Positions 35,919 through 43,153 of a stretch of DNA of 64,000 bases are shown here, piece after piece. The stretch is taken from positions 124,001-188,000 of the forward strand of contig CAVQRU010000043.1 in assembly GCA_963715285.1 (NCBI GenBank). The letters run 5' to 3'. The translations under genes and the position numbers were made by a program. Numbering within the stretch: position 1 is the stretch's first letter; every line of letters starts with the position of its first letter. Below the pieces are notes generated by a model. That model was not told where the DNA came from. It worked only from the letters and a program-made list of their open reading frames with translations, and did no database searches. This DNA is from Sva-07 sp963715285 (GTDB lineage Bacteria > Actinomycetota > Acidimicrobiia > Acidimicrobiales > Ilumatobacteraceae).

Positions 35919-36323
35919 TCAGCGTCGCTCGAACATGCAGCGCACCACGACGCGGTCGCCATCGACCTCGACGGTGACCGTGTCGGCGAGGGCACGGACG
36001 ATCGCGAGCCCTCGCCCTGAGGAGCGCCCGTCGACCGGCGCGACCCACGAAGAGACCTCCGGCAGGGTCTGTCCGTCGGACACCACCGCGCAGGTGACCG
36101 CGTCGGGTGCGACCGTCACCTCGACGGTGATCGACGCTCGGTTGCCATGGACGACGGCATTGGTGACGAGTTCGCTGACTGCGAGGAGGAGGTCCGTCAC
36201 CGTCGCGTGATCGAGCTGCGAGCCTTCCACCGCCTCACGGACCAGATCGCGAGCGCCGCCGATCGACTCCGTCGCAGCGGCGAAGTGGCGAGTGTGCGAT
36301 GTCACTCCGGCCGCCGCCTCCAT
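35919..36323 (-). CDS. Second anti-sigma-regulatory ATP-binding protein (RsbW-like, HATPase_c_2)
   Basis: A 134-aa GHKL ATPase-like kinase. The N box LLLAVSELVTNAVVHG carries the catalytic Glu and Mg-binding Asn. The G1-type VSDGQTLPEVSSW and the glycine-rich GRSSGRGLAIVRALAD complete the nucleotide pocket. Its motifs are better preserved than those of the RsbW next to sigF. It may be the active kinase of the switch or serve another sigma factor. It is divergent from the GAF-PP2C phosphatase gene with a 96-bp gap and has a candidate stress promoter. Confidence 0.9.
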   Translation of the reverse strand: MEAAAGVTSHTRHFAAATESIGGARDLVREAVEGSQLDHATVTDLLLAVSELVTNAVVHGNRASITVEVTVAPDAVTCAVVSDGQTLPEVSSWVAPVDGRSSGRGLAIVRALADTVTVEVDGDRVVVRCMFERR

Positions 36324-36333
36324 GACGCAACGG

Positions 36334-36357
36334 TAACCGACCCGTCGCGAACCAAAC
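36334..36357 (-). promoter_or_regulatory. Candidate SigB/SigF-type promoter of the second RsbW-like gene
   Basis: GTTT (36,357-36,354), 15 bases, GGTTA (36,338-36,334), then exactly 10 nt to the ATG at 36,323. The -10 differs from GGGTA by one base. Confidence 0.5.
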
Positions 36358-36382
36358 CTCCCCGCAGGGAGTTCCCCCGGCG

Positions 36383-36409
36383 GTTGTCGCCGGCGTCATC
36401 GCCTGGGAC
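36383..36409 (+). promoter_or_regulatory. Weak candidate stress promoter of the GAF-PP2C phosphatase
   Basis: GTTG (36,383-36,386), 18 bases, GGGAC (36,405-36,409), with 10 nt to GTG 36420. Both boxes and the spacer deviate from the consensus; the 10-nt distance is the main reason to list it. Confidence 0.3.
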
Positions 36410-36419
36410 ACTCTGCACG

Positions 36420-37667
36420 GTGCCGCAACTCTCCGCCGATGATGACCGTTTCTCGGCGCCGCTCACACTCCTGCAGAGCCTGCGCAGCTTCTCGACACAG
36501 CTCCTCGGTATCCACACGGTCGACGAAGTGGCACGGGCGCTGATGACCGACGGCGTCGGTGCAGCGGGCGCTGCCGGCGGATCGCTGATGATCGTCCAGG
36601 GCACTCGCCTGCAGATGATCTCGGAACGCAACCTCGGTGACGACATCACCAGCGCCTGGAACGACTTCGACATCCGACCTGGGCTCGACCCGATCTCCGA
36701 CGCACTGACCGATCAGACCCCGGCCTTCTATCCCGACCGCGCCGGTCTCCTGCTGGCGTACCCGCACCTCCGGGACACGATCGAACCCACACCACATCAC
36801 GCCTGGGTCGTCCTCCCGCTCCTCCACGACGGGCTTCCGCTCGGATCACTCGGGTTCACCTACGAGCAACCGCAGCAGTTCGGCACCGCCGAACAGTTGG
36901 CGCTCCTGACGATCGCCGACCTCGCGACACAGGCGGTCATCCGTGTGCTGTCAGCGGTCGAGGAGCGACAGGCGTTCGAATCGCTCCACGCAGCGTTGCT
37001 CGATCTCGAGGTCCCACAGCTCAACGGTGTCACCACCGCCACCGCACATCTCACGGCGGCGAAGACGTCCGAAGCGGGAGGCGACTGGTTCAATGCGACC
37101 GAGCTCGCCGATGGCCACCTGCTGTTCGTGATCGGTGACGTCGCGCATCACGGCACGGCCGCCGTGGGCGAGATGGGGCGGATCCGGGCGGTGGTTCTTG
37201 CCTACGCCGTCGAGGAACACCCGACCAACCGGATCGCCGATCTGACCACGCTGACCCTGTCGAAGTTGAGCTCCACCTTCGCCACGGCGTGCATCGTGCT
37301 CTACGACCCGAGCACGCGGACGCTGAGCTGGACGAATGCGGGCCATCCGTATCCGGTGGTCGTTCCGGCATCGGGTGCTGCGTACCTGCTGGAGGACACG
37401 CATGGACCGCCGCTCGGCGTGGAAACCGGGGCCTCCTACGAGCGGAGTGTCCGCACGTTGGACCCAGGCGACACCGTGCTGCTCTACTCGGACGGACTGA
37501 TCGAACGGCGCGGACACGACATCGACGAGGACTTCGCGCGACTGCTCGACGCGATCCCGCTCGACGGCGAGCGACCGGCCGGCCTCGTCGACGACGTGCT
37601 GGGGCTACTCCATCCCACGGGACTGCACGACGACGACATCGCCGTGCTCGCGATCACGGTCGACTGA
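36420..37667 (+). CDS. GAF-domain PP2C/SpoIIE-type serine phosphatase (RsbU/RsbP-like)
   Basis: A 415-aa signal-sensing phosphatase that would dephosphorylate the STAS antagonist and so release the sigma factor. Residues ~15-165 form a GAF-type sensor (GTRLQMISERNLGDD, HAWVVLPLLHDGLPLGSLGF). Residues ~190-415 are the SpoIIE domain with metal-binding aspartates in GGDWFNA, FVIGDVAHHG, LLYSDGLIE and DDIAVLAI. GTG 36420 removes ~90 upstream codons that are antisense to the divergent kinase gene. No membrane segment is seen, so it senses a cytoplasmic signal. Confidence 0.93.
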   Translation: MPQLSADDDRFSAPLTLLQSLRSFSTQLLGIHTVDEVARALMTDGVGAAGAAGGSLMIVQGTRLQMISERNLGDDITSAWNDFDIRPGLDPISDALTDQTPAFYPDRAGLLLAYPHLRDTIEPTPHHAWVVLPLLHDGLPLGSLGFTYEQPQQFGTAEQLALLTIADLATQAVIRVLSAVEERQAFESLHAALLDLEVPQLNGVTTATAHLTAAKTSEAGGDWFNATELADGHLLFVIGDVAHHGTAAVGEMGRIRAVVLAYAVEEHPTNRIADLTTLTLSKLSSTFATACIVLYDPSTRTLSWTNAGHPYPVVVPASGAAYLLEDTHGPPLGVETGASYERSVRTLDPGDTVLLYSDGLIERRGHDIDEDFARLLDAIPLDGERPAGLVDDVLGLLHPTGLHDDDIAVLAITVD

Positions 37668-37744
37668 GCACACGACGGCGCCTCGGGCGCGAACGTGCCC
37701 GCCGAACCGGGTCCGGCGGGCACATCGAACTGCACTGACGATCG

Positions 37745-37930
37745 TCAGCTCAGCTTCTTCTTCACGCTGTCGACCGCATCGTCGAGTTTGCCCTTGGCAT
37801 CGTCGAACATGTTCTTCACCTTGCCGGCGGTCTCGTCGGCTTCGCCCTCGCGCTTGAGGTCGTCGTTGTCGGTCAGGTCACCTGCGGCCTGCTTGATGCG
37901 GCCCTTGGCCTGGTCGGTCTCTCCACTCAT
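37745..37930 (-). CDS. csbD: CsbD-family general stress protein
   Basis: A 61-aa small, very hydrophilic helical protein. CsbD is a known SigB-controlled protein in Bacillus; its biochemical function is unknown. MSGETDQAKGRIKQAAGDLT and KREGEADETAGKVKNMFDDAKGK are typical family sequence. ATG 37930 is preceded by a strong AAGGAG ribosome binding site, so the longer frame to 37,993 is rejected. A perfect GTTT-N15-GGGTA promoter lies 52 bp upstream. Confidence 0.93.
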   Translation of the reverse strand: MSGETDQAKGRIKQAAGDLTDNDDLKREGEADETAGKVKNMFDDAKGKLDDAVDSVKKKLS

Positions 37931-37982
37931 GGGGGTTCTCCTTCGTTGTCGGGGGACGGGGGTGACCCGCTCCACGACGGAG

Positions 37983-38006
37983 TACCCGGTCACGCCGAGG
38001 TCAAAC
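37983..38006 (-). promoter_or_regulatory. SigB/SigF-type promoter of csbD
   Basis: GTTT (38,006-38,003), 15 bases, GGGTA (37,987-37,983). Unlike the neighbours it leaves a ~45-nt leader with a ribosome binding site. Confidence 0.75.
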
Positions 38007-38020
38007 CTCGCCCCGACGCA

Positions 38021-38593
38021 TCAGCGGGCGAAGTTCTCGAAGTACCGGCTCGGGGTGGGGCCTCGTTGGCCCTGGTACTTCGATCCGCTGGCACCCGTGC
38101 CGTACGGCTGGTCCGCGGGCGTCGTCATCTGCATGAAGCTGACCTGGCCGATCTTCATTCCCGGGTAGAGCGTGATCGGCAGGCTGGCCACGTTGGCGAG
38201 CTCCAGCGTGATGTGCCCGTCGAAGCCGGCATCGATGAACCCGGCGGTCGAGTGGATCAGCAGGCCGAGACGGCCGAGCGAGGACTTGCCCTCGACGCGT
38301 CCGACGAGGTCGTCGGGGACGCCGATGCGCTCGAGCGTCGAGCCCAACACGAATTCACCGGGGTGCAGGATGAAGGGTTCTTCCGACGCCTCCGGAATCT
38401 CGATGAGTTCGGTGAGGTCGACCATGTCGAGCTTCACGTCGATCACGCCGCGGGTGTGGTTGCGGAAGACCCGGAACAGGTTCGAGATCCGGACGTCGAT
38501 CGACGAGGGCTGGATCAGCGACTCGTCGAACGGATCGATCACGATCCGTCCGGCGGCGAGCTGTTCACGGAGGGTGCGGTCGGACAGGATCAC
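38021..38593 (-). CDS. dcd: dCTP deaminase (probably bifunctional deaminase/dUTPase)
   Basis: Makes dUTP/dUMP from dCTP for thymidylate synthesis. At 190 aa it equals the mycobacterial bifunctional enzyme. MILSDRTLREQL, QPSSIDVRISNLFRVF and the active-site VEGKSSLGRLGLLIHSTAGFID are present with catalytic Glu in the last segment (DGHITLELANV). GTG 38593 is chosen because the preceding ~40 codons of the open frame translate repeat DNA. The ending TPSRYFENFAR is typical of the family. Confidence 0.95.
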   Translation of the reverse strand: MILSDRTLREQLAAGRIVIDPFDESLIQPSSIDVRISNLFRVFRNHTRGVIDVKLDMVDLTELIEIPEASEEPFILHPGEFVLGSTLERIGVPDDLVGRVEGKSSLGRLGLLIHSTAGFIDAGFDGHITLELANVASLPITLYPGMKIGQVSFMQMTTPADQPYGTGASGSKYQGQRGPTPSRYFENFAR

Positions 38594-38670
38594 GGTCGCC
38601 CACGTTAGTGACCCGCTCCTCATCGCCCCGCTTGCGTCCCGCCCGTCCCCTCCCACACCCTCCCACACCC

Positions 38671-38845
38671 CGTTTGCGTCGAGATCCCGGTGGGGCGGGT
38701 CACCCGAAGTGCAACACAAACACTCACACCCTGCTCACCGCCCGTTTGCGTCGAGATCCCGGTGGGGCGGGTCACCCGAAGTGCAACACAAACACTCACA
38801 CCCTGCTCACCGCCCGATTGCGTCGAGATCCCGATGGAACGGGTC
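38671..38845. repeat. Tandem array of family-2 palindromic repeats, 72-bp period
   Basis: Two identical 72-bp units (38,671-38,742 and 38,743-38,814) and a diverged third partial unit (38,815-38,845). Each starts with the 51-bp GTTTGCG...ACACAAAC element, followed by a constant 21-bp linker ending CTGCTCACCGCC. It lies between the divergent dcd and ferredoxin genes. Confidence 0.9.
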
Positions 38846-38958
38846 ATGACGTCGTGGAGCGCAACCTTCCTTGCTCATTCCCACGCGAGCCGACGGTTCG
38901 AGCCCGCCGGGAGATAGAACGACACACGACGTTCGAACCCTCGGAAGGACCTGGTGAC

Positions 38959-39276
38959 GTGGCAACAGCATTGATGGTGTGGATCGATCAGGATCTGTGT
39001 ACCGGTGACGGCATCTGCTCGGAGATCTGTCCCGACGTCTTCGTGGCGCGTGACGACGGGCTCTGGGTGGTCAAGGAGGAGGCGGCCCACTTCGGAGCGA
39101 CGATCATCTTCGACGGCGCCGAGGGCGCGGGCCACGGACCGGACAACGGCCGTGGTGTCGCGCAGATCCCCGACTCGCTCATCGACCTCGCCGTCGACGC
39201 CGCCGAGGAGTGCCCCGGCGAGTGCATCATGATCGAGCCGTACGACCAGGCTGCGATCGACACTCGCGGGGCCTGA
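38959..39276 (+). CDS. Ferredoxin, 3Fe-4S/4Fe-4S type with Asp at the second ligand position
   Basis: A 105-aa small electron carrier. The cluster motif is CTGDGICSEICP (C-x2-D-x2-C-x3-CP), in which an aspartate replaces one cysteine, and a remote CPGEC completes the site. The VWIDQDLCTGDGIC/VF/AEECPGECI pattern is typical of actinobacterial ferredoxins that serve cytochromes P450 or oxygenases, yet no P450 is adjacent; one lies at 53-54 kb. GTG 38959 is preceded by GGAAGGA at good spacing; ATG 38974 is an alternative. The gene lies directly before the tRNA-Gly that hosts the genomic islands. Confidence 0.9.
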   Translation: MATALMVWIDQDLCTGDGICSEICPDVFVARDDGLWVVKEEAAHFGATIIFDGAEGAGHGPDNGRGVAQIPDSLIDLAVDAAEECPGECIMIEPYDQAAIDTRGA

Positions 39277-39319
39277 CGTTCGGTGCCGACCACAGGCCCC
39301 GCTAACGTAAGGGCCTCTT

Positions 39320-39393
39320 GCGGATGTAGTTCAATGGTAGAACATCAGCTTCCCAAGCTGAGAACGCGGGTTCGATTCCCGTCATCCGCTCCA
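39320..39393 (+). tRNA. tRNA-Gly (anticodon CCC), CCA encoded
   Basis: A 74-nt cloverleaf. The acceptor arms GCGGATG and CATCCGC pair fully, with discriminator T and encoded CCA. The anticodon stem is TCAGC/GCTGA with loop TTCCCAA (39,350-39,356), anticodon CCC at 39,352-39,354. The T-loop is TTCGATT. The 3' part from the anticodon loop onward is repeated at 43,294 and 49,825, so this gene is the attachment site of integrated islands that restored its 3' end. Confidence 0.96.
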
Positions 39394-39464
39394 CGCGAAA
39401 CCCCTGGTCAGAGCACACACAAGACCGTGACTCGCCCTCGACCTGAGTGCGCTCGACTCAGCAT

Positions 39465-39486
39465 CGTGCCTCACGGGTGAGGCACG
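39465..39486. repeat. CGTGCCTCA palindrome at the left end of island 1
   Basis: CGTGCCTCAC and GTGAGGCACG are perfect 10-bp arms around GG, 73 bp inside the left tRNA junction. Another stem, CTGAGT/ACTCAG, lies just before (39,443-39,461). The half-site recurs at the other three island ends and may be a recombinase or excisionase arm site. Confidence 0.7.
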
Positions 39487-39525
39487 TGTACGGCACGACA
39501 GTGTGTCAAGAGCGCTGAGAGAGGG

Positions 39526-39645
39526 TCATTGACCAGGGCAAACGCGGTCGATGAACATCCGCTGTGCAGTCTGATGTTCCTGGGATGCCTGAGCCCACAA
39601 GACCGCGTTCGGCGGCGTCGGGACTCGACCGGGGGTGTCCGACAG
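39526..39645 (-). pseudogene. Gene remnant, C-terminal tail of an unrecognised protein
   Basis: The region 39,487-39,894 has no complete gene. One minus-strand frame ends with a protein-like tail, TPPNAVLWAQASQEHQTAQRM followed by FIDRVCPGQ and a stop at 39,526. Another frame just upstream reads ELETETRQASAVRSPP, which suggests an older gene broken by frameshifts. I do not recognise the family. It may be a leftover of the original mobile element. Confidence 0.3.
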
Positions 39646-39894
39646 CGGGCCCGTCTCGCTCGCGCTGTGCCTTCCGCAGCAGCAGCCGCCAGGGATGGAG
39701 CTGGCTCGGGGTGGGGCGGTGATCTGACGGCGCTGGCCTGGCGTGTTTCGGTCTCAAGCTCGGTGATGAGTACGGCACACGTCGCATCGTCGTGCTGTCC
39801 GCCGCTTCGAACACGGCGACGTCGGGCGACCGCAGGCGAGCAAGCGCGAACTGCACACACTGTCGGCGGTCGGAGGGCGTCCTCGCCCGGTGGT

Positions 39895-40710
39895 TCACTC
39901 GTACCAGTTGGTGGCGGAGCGCATGGCTCGCTCGAAGTCCTCGAACGACATCGAAGACTTCGCGCTGAGGATCAGGTGTGCATCGGCGCCGACCGCGATA
40001 CGGAATGGCGCTTCGGGGTCGGTCGCGGCGAACGCGATGGCATCAGCGACGGCCTGGGGGTCGGAGGGTTCGTCCGAGTCGAGCCTCGTCAGCGCTTCGC
40101 GCAGTGACAGTGCCTTGGCTTCGAACGCCGAACCCTCCCATCCATCCGGCCGGACGATGTTGGACCCGAAGTCGGTGGTCGGGAACCGCCCGGGCTCGAT
40201 CACGTGGACACGGATGCCCGCTGGTGACGCCTCCCAGTGCAGTGCTTCCGACATCGCCTCGAGGGCGTGCTTCGATGCGGCGTAGGCGCCGCCGAATGGC
40301 GACGTTGCCCGTCCGACCACGCTGCTCACGTTGACGACGACGCCGTGACCGCGCTCACGCCACGCGGGCATCACTGCTCGGATCGTGCGTAGGGGGCCGA
40401 GGACGTTGGTGTCGAGCTGGCGATGCATCAGTTCGTCGTCGATCATTTCGAGCGCACCCTGCACCTCGAAGCCGGCGTTGTTGACGAGCACGTCGATATC
40501 GGTGGCATCGTCCAGCGCGCAAGCGATCGAGTCGGGGTCGCACACGTCGAGTCGACGTATCTCGATGTCGAGCCCTTGGGCTGCCGCCTCGGCGCGGAGC
40601 GCCTCACTCTTGTCGAGCGACCGCATGGTCGCGATGACCTGGTGACCTTGACGAGCGAGTGTGAGCGAGGCGAGCTTGCCGAACCCGCTGTTGCTTCCGG
40701 TGATGAGCAA
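39895..40710 (-). CDS. Short-chain dehydrogenase/reductase (SDR)
   Basis: A 271-aa NAD(P)-dependent oxidoreductase of the classical SDR type. The cofactor loop is LITGSNSGFG, the adenine-binding segment is RLDVCDPDS, the structural NNAGF is present, and the catalytic residues are Ser in VNVSSVVG and Tyr/Lys in YAASKHALE. The only start that avoids an in-frame upstream stop is TTG 40710, which leaves just two residues before LITGS, so the N-terminus may be slightly truncated. It follows the LLM oxidoreductase gene by 15 bp and is probably co-transcribed with it under the divergent TetR. Confidence 0.88.
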   Translation of the reverse strand: MLITGSNSGFGKLASLTLARQGHQVIATMRSLDKSEALRAEAAAQGLDIEIRRLDVCDPDSIACALDDATDIDVLVNNAGFEVQGALEMIDDELMHRQLDTNVLGPLRTIRAVMPAWRERGHGVVVNVSSVVGRATSPFGGAYAASKHALEAMSEALHWEASPAGIRVHVIEPGRFPTTDFGSNIVRPDGWEGSAFEAKALSLREALTRLDSDEPSDPQAVADAIAFAATDPEAPFRIAVGADAHLILSAKSSMSFEDFERAMRSATNWYE

Positions 40711-40725
40711 TGCGCATGTCGATCG

Positions 40726-41694
40726 TCACTTCGCCGTGACCGCGAGCCCGATCTCACCCAAGAGTGCGATTCGCTCGGTCTTGTGGCCGTTGGCGGGCAG
40801 GTTCAGCGTGAGGCCGTCGAGGCCCGCGTCCATGCAAGCCTGCAGTCGTTCGCCGACGGTGTCCGGGTCGCCGAACACGAGGATCCCCTTGGCCATCTCC
40901 ACGATCTCGGTGGGCCAGCCCTTGACGGCGGCGAGCTCGGCGAGGTCGGCGTCGGCCTCCTCCATCGTCGGGGCGACACAGACCATCTGCATCGCGGTGA
41001 CCGTGATCTCGTTGCGGTCACGCCCGAGGCGTTCGCAGTGGGCGGCCAGCGCATCGAGCTTGCGGGGGATCTCGTGCGCCGGCGTCCCGGCCAGGTTCGA
41101 TTCGTGGGCGTACTGGGCGACCATGCGGAGGGTCTTCTTCTCGCCCGATCCGCCGACCATGATCGGGATGCTCGATACCGGGGCCGGAACGTTGAACGCG
41201 TCGGTGACCCGATAGTGCTTGCCGTCGAGGGTGACCCGTTCGCCTTCGAGGAGCGGGATGATGATCTGCAGGGCCTCCTCGAGCTTCTCGAAGCGGTCGG
41301 TGAAGCTGCCGAACTCGAAGCCGAGCGACTCGTGCTCGAGCTCGAACCAGCCGGCTCCGATGCCCAGCGTCGCCCGCCCGCCCGACACGTGGTCGAGTGC
41401 GGTGATCGTCTTGGCAAGGAGCGCGGGGTTCCGGTAGGTGTTACCGGTCACGAGCGCGGAGAGCCGGACCTTGTCCGTGTGTTGCGCCAACGCGGACAGC
41501 ATCGTGTAGCACTCGAACATCGGCTCGTCGGGGGCACCGATCCCGGGGAGTTGGTAGAAGTGGTCCATCACCAGGACACGATCGAACCCGACCGCCTCGG
41601 CAGCCTTGGCCTGTTCGACGACGTTCCCGAAGATCTCGGCGCCGGAGATCTCGGGGTAGGTGAAGTTGGGGATCTGGTAGCCGAGTCGAGTCAT
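40726..41694 (-). CDS. LLM-class oxidoreductase (probably F420-dependent)
   Basis: A 322-aa luciferase-like TIM-barrel oxidoreductase resembling the actinobacterial F420-dependent LLM subfamily. Family features are MTRLGYQIPNFTYPE at the start, FDRVLVMDHFYQLPG, ALDHVSGGRATLGIGAGWFE and PIMVGGSGEKKTLRMVAQYA. ATG 41694 has an AGGAG site upstream; the longer frame to 41,784 would overlap the TetR promoter and is rejected. The cofactor (F420 versus FMN) and the substrate are inferred only from family. Confidence 0.9.
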   Translation of the reverse strand: MTRLGYQIPNFTYPEISGAEIFGNVVEQAKAAEAVGFDRVLVMDHFYQLPGIGAPDEPMFECYTMLSALAQHTDKVRLSALVTGNTYRNPALLAKTITALDHVSGGRATLGIGAGWFELEHESLGFEFGSFTDRFEKLEEALQIIIPLLEGERVTLDGKHYRVTDAFNVPAPVSSIPIMVGGSGEKKTLRMVAQYAHESNLAGTPAHEIPRKLDALAAHCERLGRDRNEITVTAMQMVCVAPTMEEADADLAELAAVKGWPTEIVEMAKGILVFGDPDTVGERLQACMDAGLDGLTLNLPANGHKTERIALLGEIGLAVTAK

Positions 41695-41759
41695 GAGTGC
41701 TCCTGTGTGTGCGGCGAGGGCGCTGACATTCGTGCTCGAAAGCGTCAGCACCGGCAGGC

Positions 41760-41783
41760 TGACATATCGAGGGAAATGTGTCA
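41760..41783. promoter_or_regulatory. Candidate TetR operator between the LLM and tetR genes
   Basis: TGACATAT and ATGTGTCA form an inverted repeat (TGACAYAT, one mismatch) with an 8-bp spacer, ending 10 bp before the tetR ATG. A weaker TGAC...GTCA pair lies at 41,724-41,747. The 99-bp divergent gap is the expected place for autoregulation and control of the LLM-SDR operon. Confidence 0.5.
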
Positions 41784-41793
41784 AGCTGGTCGG

Positions 41794-42399
41794 ATGACGG
41801 CTGACGAATCGCCCGATGATCGCGACGGCCTACGCGGCGACCTGCAACGCCGAAACATCCACGCCGCGGCGATCGCCCAGTTCTCCGAACGCGGTTTCTC
41901 GTCGACGTCGATGGCCAACATCGCCGACGCAGCTGGCATGTCCCGCCCCGCCCTCTACCAGTACTTCCGCAACAAGAGCGACATCTTCGCGTCGGCCTTC
42001 GTGGCCCTCTTCGACGACCACGTCGACCGCGCCCTACAGGCTCTGGACGACGAGGGCACGACCGCTGAGCGTTTGGACGGCTTCCTCCAGCGTTTCGAAG
42101 GCGACCTGTGGGAGCAGATGGCGGCCTCCGAGCACTCCGAGGAGATCATGAGCGCCAAGACCGCCGACACCGCCGAGGAGATCCAACGGGTGGTCGCACG
42201 ACTTCGCGGTGGGCTCGCAGCGTTCCTCGCCAAGGCATACCCGGGCCGCAGTCAGGCGGCGAGTGCTCGACGACAGGAGTGGACCGAAGTGCTCGAGCTC
42301 TCACCCAAGGGTTTCAAGTTCGACTCGCCCACCGTGGCGGACTACCGCCGACGCCTCACCACGCTCGCTCGAGGCGTCGCCGCCGACATCGACGCCTAA
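41794..42399 (+). CDS. TetR/AcrR-family transcriptional regulator
   Basis: A 201-aa repressor-type regulator. The N-terminal helix-turn-helix reads AIAQFSERGFSSTSMANIAD-AAGMSRPALYQYFRNKSDIF, the TetR signature. The rest is a helical ligand-binding domain whose effector is unknown. ATG 41794 is chosen because the much longer open frame upstream is antisense to the LLM and SDR genes. It is divergent from those genes, which it probably controls. Confidence 0.92.
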   Translation: MTADESPDDRDGLRGDLQRRNIHAAAIAQFSERGFSSTSMANIADAAGMSRPALYQYFRNKSDIFASAFVALFDDHVDRALQALDDEGTTAERLDGFLQRFEGDLWEQMAASEHSEEIMSAKTADTAEEIQRVVARLRGGLAAFLAKAYPGRSQAASARRQEWTEVLELSPKGFKFDSPTVADYRRRLTTLARGVAADIDA

Positions 42400-42502
42400 C
42401 GGCCCGCCGAGATCCGTCACCGACCCGATCGGGTCGATCTGCTGGCAGAGCGAGGGACTGAATCTGGGTCGTCCGGTGGTGGACCGGGTGACATGCTCGT
42501 CA

Positions 42503-42533
42503 TAACGCTTGTCGTTAATAACGACAAGCGTTA
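42503..42533. promoter_or_regulatory. Perfect palindromic operator of the higBA operon
   Basis: TAACGCTTGTCGTTA and its exact complement stand on either side of one A (15-bp arms). The centre is AT-rich in an otherwise GC-rich region. It lies 11 bp before the higB GTG, as expected for autorepression by HigA. Confidence 0.8.
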
Positions 42534-42544
42534 GCATCACTCCC

Positions 42545-42826
42545 GTGCTGCAGTCGTTCTCCGACAGGGACACCGAACGGGTGTGGCAACGACAACGATC
42601 CAAACGACTCGACCCCACGACCCAACGCGCCGCCCTCCGCAAGCTGCTCATCCTCGACGCCGCCGACCAGATCGGCGACCTCCGCATCCCTCCCGGCAAC
42701 CGCCTCGAGAAGCTCAAGGGCGACCGCGCCAACACCTACAGCATCCGCATCAACGACCAATGGCGCATCTGCTTCCGATGGACGAACGCCGGACCCGAAG
42801 ACGTCGAGATCGTCGACTACCACTGA
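42545..42826 (+). CDS. higB: HigB/RelE-type toxin (mRNA interferase)
   Basis: A 93-aa toxin that would cleave mRNA on the ribosome. The sequence LQSFSDRDTERVWQRQRSKRLD, then DLRIPPGNRLEKLKGDR and YSIRINDQWRICFRW, is characteristic of the HigB plasmid-maintenance killer family, including the basic active-site residues. GTG 42545 gives the usual ~92-aa length; a longer frame from 42,509 would read through the operator. It is the first gene of the pair, toxin before antitoxin as in other higBA loci, with 12 bp to higA. Confidence 0.93.
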   Translation: MLQSFSDRDTERVWQRQRSKRLDPTTQRAALRKLLILDAADQIGDLRIPPGNRLEKLKGDRANTYSIRINDQWRICFRWTNAGPEDVEIVDYH

Positions 42827-42838
42827 ACGGAGACGACC

Positions 42839-43138
42839 ATGACCCAACCCACCTTGGAACCCATCCACCCCGGCGAGATCCTGATGCTCGAGTACCTCGA
42901 ACCGCTGGGCATCACCCAGCACCGCGTCGCTGTCGCGATCGGTGTCCCGCCGCGCCGGATCAACGAGATCGTGCACGGCAAGCGAGGTATCACCGCCGAC
43001 ACCGCACTGCGCCTCGCCCGATACTTCGGCACCAGCGAACGGTTCTGGCTCAACCTCCAGAGTCGCTACGAACTCGAAGTCGAACGCGACCGGCTCGCCA
43101 GCACACTCGACCAGATCGAACCTCTCGTCTCGGCGTAG
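42839..43138 (+). CDS. higA: HigA antitoxin (XRE-family)
   Basis: A 99-aa antitoxin and autorepressor. MLEYLEPLGITQHRVAVAIGVPPRRINEIVHGKRGIT is the HigA helix-turn-helix with the conserved PGEIL start and the ...ALRLARYFGTSERFWLNLQ tail. It neutralises HigB and should bind the palindrome at 42,503. Its position at the right end of island 1 suggests that the pair helps keep the island in the population. Confidence 0.95.
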   Translation: MTQPTLEPIHPGEILMLEYLEPLGITQHRVAVAIGVPPRRINEIVHGKRGITADTALRLARYFGTSERFWLNLQSRYELEVERDRLASTLDQIEPLVSA

Positions 43139-43153
43139 CGCAGCGGACTGAGC

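Noticed and set aside
38671..38845. CRISPR array
   Set aside because: The 72-bp units repeat in full, including the stretch that would be a spacer, and no cas genes are near.
39283..39480. Small plus-strand reading frame giving SSMVEHQLPKLRTRVRFPSS
   Set aside because: It is the translation of the tRNA-Gly gene, a well-known spurious product.
40423..41793. N-terminal extension of the TetR protein by ~450 residues
   Set aside because: The extension is antisense to the SDR and LLM genes, and MTADESPDD at 41,794 is a normal TetR start.
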